Shown here in pieces: positions 44,470 to 52,196 of a DNA stretch of 64,000 nucleotides. The DNA comes from Flagellimonas spongiicola. Lineage in GTDB: Bacteria > Bacteroidota > Bacteroidia > Flavobacteriales > Flavobacteriaceae. The stretch's first letter is position 1. Each line of letters opens with the position of its first letter. The position numbers were made by a program, and so were the translations under genes. Below the pieces are notes generated by a model. The model was not told the DNA's origin. It saw only the letters and a program-made list of their open reading frames with translations, and searched no databases. The stretch lies in NCBI RefSeq assembly GCF_023502425.1, contig NZ_JAMFMA010000003.1, forward strand, positions 124,001 through 188,000, read 5' to 3'.

Positions 44470-45786
44470 GTGAGCGAAACAAATAGGTTTCAAATAGCAA
44501 ATTTGGGTAAGCCCAATTACAAATCTCCCCTGCAGTTAAGTACTGTCAGGGGAGATCATATCTTCAATTTTGTCAAGGAGTCCGATAAATTGGTTTTCGA
44601 CTTATCGCTGGATAGCTATGCTAGTTGCCTATCCAACGGGGAGGAACCGCAATGTCTGGAAAAAGCGGGACCTAGACAGGATATATTTTTTAAACCTGAA
44701 GACACCACAGCTGCGATTGTTACCTGTGGGGGCTTATGTCCAGGAATCAATAATGTGATTCGTGGTGTTGTGATGGCACTTCATTATTTCTACGGAATAA
44801 AACGCATCATTGGTATTCCTTATGGCTACGAAGGGCTTAACCCTGAAATGGGCCATGAACTTATTGAACTGACCCCAGACAAAGTCAAGGATATCCATCA
44901 ATTTGGAGGTACTTTTCTTGGTTCTTCCAGAGGCGGCCAGGATGTATCGACCATGGTGGATACATTGGAATCCAATCATGTGAACATGTTATTTGCGATT
45001 GGGGGGGATGGTACACTTAAAGGTGTTGACGCTATTGGTGAAGAGATCAAAAAAAGAAGTGCCGATATCAGCGTTGTTGGTATTCCAAAAACCATTGATA
45101 ATGATATAGATCTTATTGATGAATCCTTTGGGTTTGAAACGGCATTTGATGTTGCGAGTCCAATAATTAGGGATGCACATAACGAAGCTGCCGGCGCTTT
45201 CAATGGGATTTCCATAGTGAAATTAATGGGGCGCGATAGTGGGTTTATAGCAGCCTCTGCGGCGCTAGCTATGCCTGTTGTTAATTTTGTGTTGATTCCC
45301 GAAATGGATTTTCAATTGGAAGGGGAATTGGGTTTCTTGGGAGTGCTCAAAAAACGGTTGCAGCAAAAGAAACATGCGGTAATTGTAGTTGCTGAAGGTG
45401 CTGGACAACAATTGTTTGAAGACCAGAACAGAGTTCAAGATGCTTCCGGGAATATCAAACATGCAGATATTGGGATATTTCTAAAGGATAAGATCAAGGA
45501 ATACTTCACGGAAACTCCAGTCACGATTAAATATATAGACCCTAGTTACATTGTTAGAAGTGCTCCTGCAAATTCCAGTGATAGTGTGTATTGTAGTAGA
45601 TTAGCGTATCACGCAGTACATGGGGCCATGGCAGGAAAGACACAATTTGTTTCTTGTAAAGTAAACAACAAATTTGTCTACATCCCCATTAAAGAGGTGA
45701 CCAAAAAACGCAAGAAAATAGATTTGGAGAGTGAATTTTGGTTCTCCGTACTTCAAAGCACCGGTCAGCCTTTCTTACTGAAATAG
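44470..45786 (+). CDS. ATP-dependent 6-phosphofructokinase (group II/plant-like type)
   Basis: A GTG starts the gene 12 bases after pckA. The 438-residue protein has VTCGGLCPGINN, GGDGTLKGVDA near 177, PKTIDNDIDLID and MGRDSGFIAA. The glycine in GGDGT is associated with ATP use; PPi-dependent enzymes usually have Asp there. It phosphorylates fructose 6-phosphate. Pairing with pckA suggests control of glycolytic flow under oxygen limitation; both run from the promoter at 40089-40131. No terminator is evident after the stop. Confidence 0.9.
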   Translation: MSETNRFQIANLGKPNYKSPLQLSTVRGDHIFNFVKESDKLVFDLSLDSYASCLSNGEEPQCLEKAGPRQDIFFKPEDTTAAIVTCGGLCPGINNVIRGVVMALHYFYGIKRIIGIPYGYEGLNPEMGHELIELTPDKVKDIHQFGGTFLGSSRGGQDVSTMVDTLESNHVNMLFAIGGDGTLKGVDAIGEEIKKRSADISVVGIPKTIDNDIDLIDESFGFETAFDVASPIIRDAHNEAAGAFNGISIVKLMGRDSGFIAASAALAMPVVNFVLIPEMDFQLEGELGFLGVLKKRLQQKKHAVIVVAEGAGQQLFEDQNRVQDASGNIKHADIGIFLKDKIKEYFTETPVTIKYIDPSYIVRSAPANSSDSVYCSRLAYHAVHGAMAGKTQFVSCKVNNKFVYIPIKEVTKKRKKIDLESEFWFSVLQSTGQPFLLK

Positions 45787-45860
45787 AGGGTACAAAAGAA
45801 CTTTCATCATTTTATTGGTGCCATTCCCGTCTCTTTACGGAAATATACCTTTATCAATCC

Positions 45861-45903
45861 TGACATTTGTCATTTTATTCCGATTGGGTACTGGCTAGTT
45901 TTA
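45861..45903 (+). promoter_or_regulatory. FNR-type promoter of the ribosome hibernation factor gene
   Basis: TGAC-ATTT-GTCA (45861-45872) is followed by TAGTTTTA (45896-45903), 36.5 bases from the centre. The expected leader of about 19 bases supports the start codon at 45927. Confidence 0.78.
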
Positions 45904-45926
45904 TATTGATTTTAAAAACAAATGTT

Positions 45927-46226
45927 ATGGTTATCAATATTCAATATCAAAAAATGCCGTCCAGTGAATCCTTGAATAAACTGTTGCTTAAAAAATTGCA
46001 TCGATTGGGTGATAAATATAGCTGGGTCATTAAAGCCAATGTATTGTTTAAGGAAGAACATGATAAATCGGGAGAAGACAATATTTGCGAGATAGAATTG
46101 AGTGCTCCTGGACCAAGAATGTTTGCCAAATCTAGATCCAATGATTTTGAGAAAGCGATGGCAGAGACCATAAATGACCTTAAAAGACAATTGGAAAAGA
46201 GACATGATATGTTTGTAAGACATTGA
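45927..46226 (+). CDS. HPF/RaiA-type ribosome hibernation factor
   Basis: The ATG at 45927 gives 99 residues (MVINIQYQKMPSSESLNKLL); the longer frame to 45867 runs through the promoter. The pattern is the short HPF fold, beta-alpha-beta-beta-beta-alpha, with a basic final helix (DLKRQLEKRHDMFVRH). HPF binds in the 30S decoding region and promotes 100S ribosome dimers or inactive 70S ribosomes. An FNR-type promoter links ribosome storage to oxygen limitation. The lipoprotein gene follows after 47 bases. Confidence 0.85.
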   Translation: MVINIQYQKMPSSESLNKLLLKKLHRLGDKYSWVIKANVLFKEEHDKSGEDNICEIELSAPGPRMFAKSRSNDFEKAMAETINDLKRQLEKRHDMFVRH

Positions 46227-46273
46227 CAGGGTTATCCTGAGAGGGATTAAGGAAATTTTTTAAATACAATGCC

Positions 46274-46900
46274 ATGAAAACCAAATTGATGTTATTGTCA
46301 TTGGTGCTGATGACAAGTTGTGCTTCCACTAAATTGGTGGAAACATGGAAGAATCCAGAGCACGTTGTTTTTGATGCCGGCAAAGTATTGATTGTTGGCA
46401 TGAGCCAAGACGATGAGGTCCGACTGGAATTTGAAAGTCAGATGAAGGAAAAGTTGGAGAAGTTAGGTGTAGAAGCTATGCGCAGTGTTGATTTGTTCGA
46501 TGTTGAATTTACATCTTCTGAAAAATCTGAAGAAGAACTTTCAGATGTGGAACAGCAACTTTTGGACAAAGGATTTGATGCTATTTTGTTCACTAAGGTA
46601 GTTGGTACTGAAAACAGAAGAACTTTCAGGGAACGTATGAACAAATTCAATAATCTGTATAGCAGGTTTAGCGCTGATTATTTAGGACATCAGGATATGT
46701 ATTATGACCCTGAATATTATGACACCTTCAATTTGTACTACATAGAAACAGCACTTTATTGTATTTGTGTGGACAAAGACCGCGAGTTGATTTGGAAAGG
46801 TGACTTTGAGGTAGAGGAACCCAGTAAGGCCAGTAAGACCATAGACGCCTATATCAAATTAATGACCACGGCAATGGCAGATGTGGACGTAATTTTTTAA
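46274..46900 (+). CDS. Lipoprotein of unknown function
   Basis: L-M-T-S-C near residue 16 is a lipobox, so the mature protein is probably attached to a membrane. The 208-residue protein continues with an alpha/beta domain (VLIVGMSQDDEVRLEFESQM, FDAILFTKVVG) and a tyrosine- and acid-rich insert (YYDPEYYDTFNLYY) before YCICVDKDRELIWKGDFEV. It resembles the Bacteroidota lipoproteins that share a curli-assembly-like or DUF4136-like fold; this is a weak match. It is probably co-transcribed with the HPF gene and ends at a strong terminator. Confidence 0.7.
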   Translation: MKTKLMLLSLVLMTSCASTKLVETWKNPEHVVFDAGKVLIVGMSQDDEVRLEFESQMKEKLEKLGVEAMRSVDLFDVEFTSSEKSEEELSDVEQQLLDKGFDAILFTKVVGTENRRTFRERMNKFNNLYSRFSADYLGHQDMYYDPEYYDTFNLYYIETALYCICVDKDRELIWKGDFEVEEPSKASKTIDAYIKLMTTAMADVDVIF

Positions 46901-46920
46901 TCAATTAGAAATAGAAAAGG

Positions 46921-46949
46921 ATGCGGTAGGTGACTACCGCATTTTTTTT
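46921..46949 (+). terminator. Rho-independent terminator of the HPF-lipoprotein unit
   Basis: A perfect 9-bp stem (46921-46929 with 46934-46942), a GTGA loop and a run of eight T. It lies 20 bases after the stop at 46900 and borders the small gene on the other strand. Confidence 0.92.
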
Positions 46950-47079
46950 ATCCAAGAATACCTAGAAAATCCAAAAGGATACAAACCGGTATGGCAACCA
47001 AAATCAATACCAAGACGAAAACCATCAATCGTAAAAAACCGACAAGCATTTTGTTGCCAAAAGAAATATCATCAGTCAT
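46948..47079 (-). CDS. Small single-pass membrane protein (43 residues)
   Basis: An open frame of 43 codons starts at the ATG at 47079 and ends at 46948, next to the terminator. It begins M-T-D-D-I-S-F-G-N-K and then has one hydrophobic stretch (about residues 17-40, MVFVLVLILVAIPVCILLDF). A charged N-terminus followed by a hydrophobic helix is unlikely to arise in a random frame of this length. It lies in the 279-base space between the HPF unit and the sugar porter and would otherwise leave it empty. No homolog is recognised. Confidence 0.5.
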   Translation of the reverse strand: MTDDISFGNKMLVGFLRLMVFVLVLILVAIPVCILLDFLGILG

Positions 47080-47179
47080 AATAGTGTTATTTCCTTTCAA
47101 TTTACGGAATAATTCAGAGAAATCGCCTTGTTTTCAGATGGTTATTCGACCAACTGAACGCTTTTAAGTATGTCCTGTA

Positions 47180-48529
47180 CTATTTCGATTTTCCGCTTAG
47201 GGTATTTCCCAATTCTTCCAATGAGACACCTTTGGTTTCTGGCATTCGGAAAAGAACCCATAACAGCTGTAAAACCATCATAAAGGCAAAAAACAAGAAT
47301 ATGGGCCATGGGTTGTCCTTGAAAATACCTTTGTCAGCGTCTAAGAATATTGGTGTGGTCAGGGTAATCAAAGCAGCAAACACCCAATGTGTGCCTGTTC
47401 CCCAGGATTGGCCAGAAGCGCGAACTTTACTTGGGAATATCTCGGAAATGAACACCCAAATTACGGCCCCCTGTCCAACAGCATGTGATGCAATGAAAAC
47501 CAAGATGAAGGTCAATAATAAGGTAGAACTTGCATCACTGTAAAAACAATATCCAACCATGGCAAGACTAAGTATGTAGCCTATAGAACCAATTTTCATC
47601 AATTGTTTTCTGCCCAAGTAATCGATGAGTCGAATGCCCAGTAAGGTGAAAATTAAATTGACAACACCAATGGAAATTGAACTGAACAAAGATTCTTTGG
47701 ATGCCAAACCGGCCCGCTCCAATATTTCGGGAGCATAGTATAGCACAAAGTTGATTCCCGACAACTGGTTAAAAAATGCGATCAAGAAAGCCAAGGAGAG
47801 TTGTTTGTTGTACTTTCCGGAGAACAAATTTTCTTTTGCCAATGATTTTCCTAGGACTTCTTTGATTTGGGTCAATCTAACTTTGGCTTGTTCCATACTG
47901 GTGATGTATTCCAGTGTTTTTAGTGCACCTTCCTCATCCTGCTTTTGGGATAATAACCATCTAGGACTCTTAGGAACAGTAAGAACCATTAAGGTGTAGC
48001 CAAAAGCTGGTATTGCTTCTACACCTAACATCCATCGCCAGTCATTTGCGCCATCAAATCCCTTTAGGAAATAATTGGAAAAAAAGGCTATCAGAATTCC
48101 GAAGACGATATTGAATTGATACATTGCCCCGAGTTTTCCTCTATTTTTCGGAGTTGATATTTCCGATATATATATTGGTGCTGCAACACTTGAAGCTCCA
48201 ACGCCTACTCCGCCAATAAATCTAAAGAATGAAAACAAATAGGGGTCATGGGCAACAGCGGAGCCCAACGCAGAAATAAAATAAAGCACACCAATCCAGA
48301 CCAAGGTATTCTTTCGTCCAAATTTGTCGCAAGGAATGCTACCTAATAATGAACCTAAAACCGTTCCCCATAAGGCCATGCTCATAATGAAAACACCATG
48401 AAATACAGGGGAGGTATTCCATAATTCCTTTATGGGAAGATTGGCTCCGGAGATAACTACAGTGTCAAATCCAAATAGAAATCCTGCCAGGGCGGCGGTA
48501 AGGGAGATTTTGAAAATACGCTGGTTCAT
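47180..48529 (-). CDS. Sugar porter family MFS transporter
   Basis: The 449-residue protein has twelve membrane segments and the sugar-porter signatures: GFLFGFDTVVISGA at the start, DKFGRKNTLVW (loop 2-3), GGVGVGASSVAAPIYISEIS, PKSPRWLL, NQLSGINFVLYYAPEI and FSEIFPSKVRASG-type motif (ISEIFPSKVRASGQ). By family it takes up a hexose or pentose by proton symport. Its upstream region overlaps the AT-rich inverted repeat at 48534-48564. The downstream gene is the 43-residue membrane protein. Confidence 0.94.
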   Translation of the reverse strand: MNQRIFKISLTAALAGFLFGFDTVVISGANLPIKELWNTSPVFHGVFIMSMALWGTVLGSLLGSIPCDKFGRKNTLVWIGVLYFISALGSAVAHDPYLFSFFRFIGGVGVGASSVAAPIYISEISTPKNRGKLGAMYQFNIVFGILIAFFSNYFLKGFDGANDWRWMLGVEAIPAFGYTLMVLTVPKSPRWLLSQKQDEEGALKTLEYITSMEQAKVRLTQIKEVLGKSLAKENLFSGKYNKQLSLAFLIAFFNQLSGINFVLYYAPEILERAGLASKESLFSSISIGVVNLIFTLLGIRLIDYLGRKQLMKIGSIGYILSLAMVGYCFYSDASSTLLLTFILVFIASHAVGQGAVIWVFISEIFPSKVRASGQSWGTGTHWVFAALITLTTPIFLDADKGIFKDNPWPIFLFFAFMMVLQLLWVLFRMPETKGVSLEELGNTLSGKSK

Positions 48530-48533
48530 AAGG

Positions 48534-48564
48534 TTGATTTTTTCTAAATCTAGGAAAAAATCAA
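48534..48564. repeat. AT-rich inverted repeat between kdtA and the sugar porter
   Basis: Eleven-base perfect arms (48534-48544 and 48554-48564) separated by 9 bases overlap the end of kdtA and lie just upstream of the porter start. It may be an operator or a weak terminator; the stem has few GC pairs. Confidence 0.4.
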
Positions 48565-49805
48565 AGAACCTTTTTAATCGTCTTCATGAAGCTATCAGTG
48601 GCACCCAGATTATTTTGGATGTACGAAGTATTGATTTCACCTATGGATTCTCGGTATTTAGAATCGGTAACAAATTTGTCCATAAGAATTTTGAATTCCG
48701 TTTTGTTTTGCACTGTCTGGATGCCTTTAAGAGCAACCAAATCCTCTGCTTCCTTGAATCCAGAATAATCTGGGCCAATAATGATGGGTACTCCAAAAAC
48801 TGCCGGTTCTAGCGTATTGTGAAGACCTGTTGCAAAAGCACCACCAACATAAGCAATGTTGGCATAGCTGTAAATCTTGGTTAATAACCCTATCGTATCT
48901 ACAATCAGTACTTGATAACTGGACAATTCATTGTCGTTTATTTCGGAATAGCAAATTGCAGGTACTTCCAGACTTGCCTTTAACTTGTCTATTTTGGAAG
49001 GTTTTATGGTATGCGGGGCCAACACAAACTTGATGTTGTGGGTGGTAGCATTGATATAATTGACAAGGATTTCTTCATCTTCAGGCCATGTGCTGCCTGC
49101 AACACAACAGAGTTGCTCGCTTTTAAATCCGTCCATAAAATCCATTGCATTGTGCTGATCCAATATTTTTGCGACACGATCAAACCGAGTATCTCCACTT
49201 ACCGTGGTATTCGTAAATCCAATTTCTTGCAATAAGGTTTTAGATCCTATATCCTGAACAAAGAAATGATCAAATGCCTTAAGGCTTTTTCGCATAAACC
49301 CACCCCATGGTTTAAAATAAACCTGTCCTTGTGAGAAAATTGCTGAAACTAAAAAGGTAGGGATGCCACTTTCTTTGAGTCCAAGAAGAAAATTTGGCCA
49401 GATCTCATATTTTACAAAAATGGCCAAGTCAATTGGGAATGCATCCAAAAATTGCTGCACATTGGATTTAGTATCCATTGGCAAGTATAAAATGTGATTG
49501 GCAACCCCGGAATTCTTCTTAACCTCATACCCAGAAGGAGAGAAAAAGGTGAGAATGAACTTGCGCTTTGGGTACGCTACCTTAAGCTTTTCCAAAATGG
49601 GTAAACCTTGTTCAAATTCCCCCAACGAAGCCACATGCATCCAAATGAATTTGTCATTTTGGAAATTGCTCTTATTCAGGAGTTGTTTGGTTTCTTTTCT
49701 ACCCTTTACGAATAAATCGATTTTGGAACTGAACAAAGCTACCACGTGGAGCCCCCACCATGTCAGTTTTAGTAAAAAGTTATACAATGTTCGCAAAGGC
49801 ATCAT
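48561..49805 (-). CDS. kdtA: 3-deoxy-D-manno-octulosonic acid transferase (Kdo transferase)
   Basis: A 414-residue GT-B glycosyltransferase with an N-terminal membrane anchor region (FLLKLTWWGLHVVALF). WMHVASLGEFEQGLP, FFSPSGYEVKKNSG and VGGAFATGLHNTLEPAVFGVPII match WaaA/KdtA; the last is the CMP-Kdo binding side. It adds Kdo to lipid A precursor at the inner membrane, as expected for a Gram-negative cell. The gene is divergent from the aminotransferase gene and is followed by the porter gene after 31 bases. Confidence 0.93.
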   Translation of the reverse strand: MMPLRTLYNFLLKLTWWGLHVVALFSSKIDLFVKGRKETKQLLNKSNFQNDKFIWMHVASLGEFEQGLPILEKLKVAYPKRKFILTFFSPSGYEVKKNSGVANHILYLPMDTKSNVQQFLDAFPIDLAIFVKYEIWPNFLLGLKESGIPTFLVSAIFSQGQVYFKPWGGFMRKSLKAFDHFFVQDIGSKTLLQEIGFTNTTVSGDTRFDRVAKILDQHNAMDFMDGFKSEQLCCVAGSTWPEDEEILVNYINATTHNIKFVLAPHTIKPSKIDKLKASLEVPAICYSEINDNELSSYQVLIVDTIGLLTKIYSYANIAYVGGAFATGLHNTLEPAVFGVPIIIGPDYSGFKEAEDLVALKGIQTVQNKTEFKILMDKFVTDSKYRESIGEINTSYIQNNLGATDSFMKTIKKVL

Positions 49806-49859
49806 TTTTCGCTAAATTACATTCTTTCCGTAAGAGGTAATTATGGCAATCGATTTTCT

Positions 49860-49867
49860 TAATTTTG
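49860..49867 (+). promoter_or_regulatory. Consensus -7 element of the aminotransferase-galE operon
   Basis: TAATTTTG matches the Bacteroidota -7 consensus. It would place the transcription start near 49873, which supports the start codon at 49885 rather than the upstream one at 49843. No clear TTG element is seen at -33. Confidence 0.5.
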
Positions 49868-49884
49868 TGACTCAAATTAGCTTG

Positions 49885-51045
49885 ATGAAAAAAATACAAA
49901 TGGTTGACCTTAAAGGTCAGTATGAGGGAATCAAAGAGGAAGTGAATTCTTCAATTTCAGAAGTTTTGGAAACTTCAGCATTTATTAATGGTCCCTATGT
50001 ACGCGAATTTCAAAAAGATTTAGAATCGTATTTGGACGTAAAACACGTAATACCGTGTGCCAACGGTACAGATGCCTTGCAAATTTGTATGATGGGCCTT
50101 GGCTTGAAACCAGGGGATGAGGTCATTACTGCGGATTTTACTTTTGCTGCAACTGTAGAGGTGATTGGACTCTTGAACCTTACACCGGTCCTGGTAGATG
50201 TTGAACCTGATTCATTTAATATTGATCCCAAAGCTATTGAAAAGGCGATTACCCCGAAGACCAAGGCCATAGTTCCGGTTCATTTGTTTGGGCAATGTGC
50301 CAATATGGACGCCATAATGGAGATTGCCGATAAGCACAATCTGTATGTGATTGAAGATAATGCCCAAGCTATAGGAGCAAATTATACGTTTGAAAATGGA
50401 GATAAGAAAAAAGCAGGTACCATTGGTCATGTTGCCTCTACTTCCTTTTTCCCTTCTAAAAACCTGGGTTGTTATGGAGATGGTGGTGCTATTTTCACCA
50501 ATGATGATGACTTGGCACATATTATTCGTGGTATGGTAAATCATGGTATGTACAAGCGCTATTACCATGATGTGGTTGGGGTAAACTCTCGATTAGACTC
50601 TATTCAAGCAGCAGTGTTAAAAGCAAAATTACCGAATCTTGATGCTTATAATACCAAGCGCAAAGAAGCAGCTAGTAAGTACAATAGAGCTTTTAAAGAT
50701 CAAGCTAATATTGTAACACCTCAGATGCCTAAAGGATGTGGAGATATATGTGTTGATTGCGATTGCCATGTCTTTCACCAATACACCTTACGTATTTTGA
50801 ACGAAAAAAGAGACAGCCTTGTGCAACATTTAAATGATAATGGCGTTCCTTGTGGAGTGTATTATCCTGTTCCGTTGCATCTTCAAAAGGCATACAAGGA
50901 TGAAAGATATAATGAAGCAGATTTTCCTGTGACCAATCAGTTGGTCAAGGAAGTTATTTCCTTGCCAATGCATACAGAGCTGGATGATGAACAAATCGAT
51001 TTTATAACCAATTTGGTCATTGACTTTGTAAATAACCCATCATGA
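49885..51045 (+). CDS. DegT/DnrJ/EryC1/StrS-type sugar aminotransferase
   Basis: The ATG at 49885 (MKKIQMVDLKGQYEG) is the typical start and agrees with the -7 element upstream; the protein has 386 residues. It has ANGTDALQICM, ADFTFAATVE, EDNAQAIGA and SFFPSKNLGCYGDGG, with the PLP lysine in PSKNLG. Such enzymes make amino-deoxy sugars for surface polysaccharide. A cysteine-rich loop (C-G-D-I-C-V-D-C-D-C) before HVFHQYTLRI is unusual for the wider family. The stop overlaps galE by 4 bases. Confidence 0.92.
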   Translation: MKKIQMVDLKGQYEGIKEEVNSSISEVLETSAFINGPYVREFQKDLESYLDVKHVIPCANGTDALQICMMGLGLKPGDEVITADFTFAATVEVIGLLNLTPVLVDVEPDSFNIDPKAIEKAITPKTKAIVPVHLFGQCANMDAIMEIADKHNLYVIEDNAQAIGANYTFENGDKKKAGTIGHVASTSFFPSKNLGCYGDGGAIFTNDDDLAHIIRGMVNHGMYKRYYHDVVGVNSRLDSIQAAVLKAKLPNLDAYNTKRKEAASKYNRAFKDQANIVTPQMPKGCGDICVDCDCHVFHQYTLRILNEKRDSLVQHLNDNGVPCGVYYPVPLHLQKAYKDERYNEADFPVTNQLVKEVISLPMHTELDDEQIDFITNLVIDFVNNPS

Positions 51046-52058
51046 AAATACTTGTTACTGGAGGACTCGGTTTTATAGGTTCCCACACTGTAGTTGAACT
51101 TCAAAACGAGGGTTTTGAGGTAGTAATCATAGATAATCTTTCCAATTCATCTGAAGATGTATTGGATGGTATCGAATCAATCACGGGAAAAAAACCGCAT
51201 TTTGAAAAAATGGATTTGCGGGACAAGCCTAAAGTACACGAGTTTTTTCAGAAGTATAACGATTTAGAAGGCGTTATTCATTTTGCAGCTTCTAAGGCTG
51301 TAGGGGAAAGTGTAGAACAACCACTGTTGTATTACGAAAATAACTTGGGTGTTCTGGTATACTTACTTCAGGAATTAACGCAAAAAGGGAAATCCAGTTT
51401 TATATTTAGCTCATCTTGCACGGTTTATGGACAGGCGGATACCTTGCCGATAACCGAAGATGCTCCAGTAAAACCAGCGGAATCACCTTATGGAAATACA
51501 AAACAGATTGGTGAGGAAATCATTCGAGATACCTGTGGGGTAAACCCAAATTTGAGTGCAATAGCATTGCGTTATTTTAATCCAATTGGAGCACACCCCT
51601 CCGTAAAAATTGGGGAATTGCCGTTGGGCGTACCTCAAAACCTTGTCCCATATATTACTCAAACAGGGATGGGACTTAGAGAACAACTATCCGTTTTTGG
51701 AGACGATTACCCCACCGAGGATGGAACCTGCATACGTGATTACATTCATGTAGTGGATGTTGCAAAAGCACATGTAGTTGCATTACAACGCCTATTGCAG
51801 AATAAAAATGAACAGAATTATGAAGTGTTCAATCTAGGGACTGGAAAAGGTAGTTCTGTTCTTGAGGTAATCAACAGTTTTGAGAAAGTATCAGGCGAAA
51901 AATTGAACTATAAAATTGTAGACCGAAGAGCTGGAGATGTAATTCAAGCCTATGCTGATACGGCAAAAGCTAATGATGTGTTGGGATGGAAAGCACTGTC
52001 TACTTTAGATGACTCCATGAAATCCGCTTGGGAATGGGAGCAAAAAGTCAGGGGATAA
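51042..52058 (+). CDS. galE: UDP-glucose 4-epimerase
   Basis: The 338-residue extended SDR has the NAD motif GGLGFIGSH at 7-15, SSSCTVYG with the catalytic serine, and the YxxxK motif as YGNTK near 149, then PIGAHPSVKIGE and EDGTCIRDYIHV, all typical of GalE. It interconverts UDP-glucose and UDP-galactose for surface sugars. ATGA overlap with the aminotransferase gene indicates a two-gene operon. It is followed by a strong terminator 22 bases after the stop. Confidence 0.95.
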   Translation: MKILVTGGLGFIGSHTVVELQNEGFEVVIIDNLSNSSEDVLDGIESITGKKPHFEKMDLRDKPKVHEFFQKYNDLEGVIHFAASKAVGESVEQPLLYYENNLGVLVYLLQELTQKGKSSFIFSSSCTVYGQADTLPITEDAPVKPAESPYGNTKQIGEEIIRDTCGVNPNLSAIALRYFNPIGAHPSVKIGELPLGVPQNLVPYITQTGMGLREQLSVFGDDYPTEDGTCIRDYIHVVDVAKAHVVALQRLLQNKNEQNYEVFNLGTGKGSSVLEVINSFEKVSGEKLNYKIVDRRAGDVIQAYADTAKANDVLGWKALSTLDDSMKSAWEWEQKVRG

Positions 52059-52080
52059 CCACTAATCAAAATTAATTTTG

Positions 52081-52108
52081 AAGGCCCATCTTAAGATGGG
52101 CCTTTTCA
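52081..52108 (+). terminator. Rho-independent terminator after galE
   Basis: A perfect 24-base palindrome with 10-bp arms (52081-52090 and 52095-52104) around TTAA, followed by a T-rich run. Confidence 0.9.
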
Positions 52109-52140
52109 TTTAAGACCATTTTTGAATTAGTAACTGGTTA

Positions 52141-52170
52141 TTGCGATGTTAGTCGTTATTCTTACTTTTA
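52141..52170 (+). promoter_or_regulatory. Promoter of the secreted amidohydrolase gene
   Basis: TTG at 52141 and TACTTTTA at 52163-52170, separated by 19 bases, match the Bacteroidota -33/-7 layout. The start codon is at 52197. Confidence 0.5.
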
Positions 52171-52196
52171 AAAGAATAATCAATAGCTAAGTCAAA

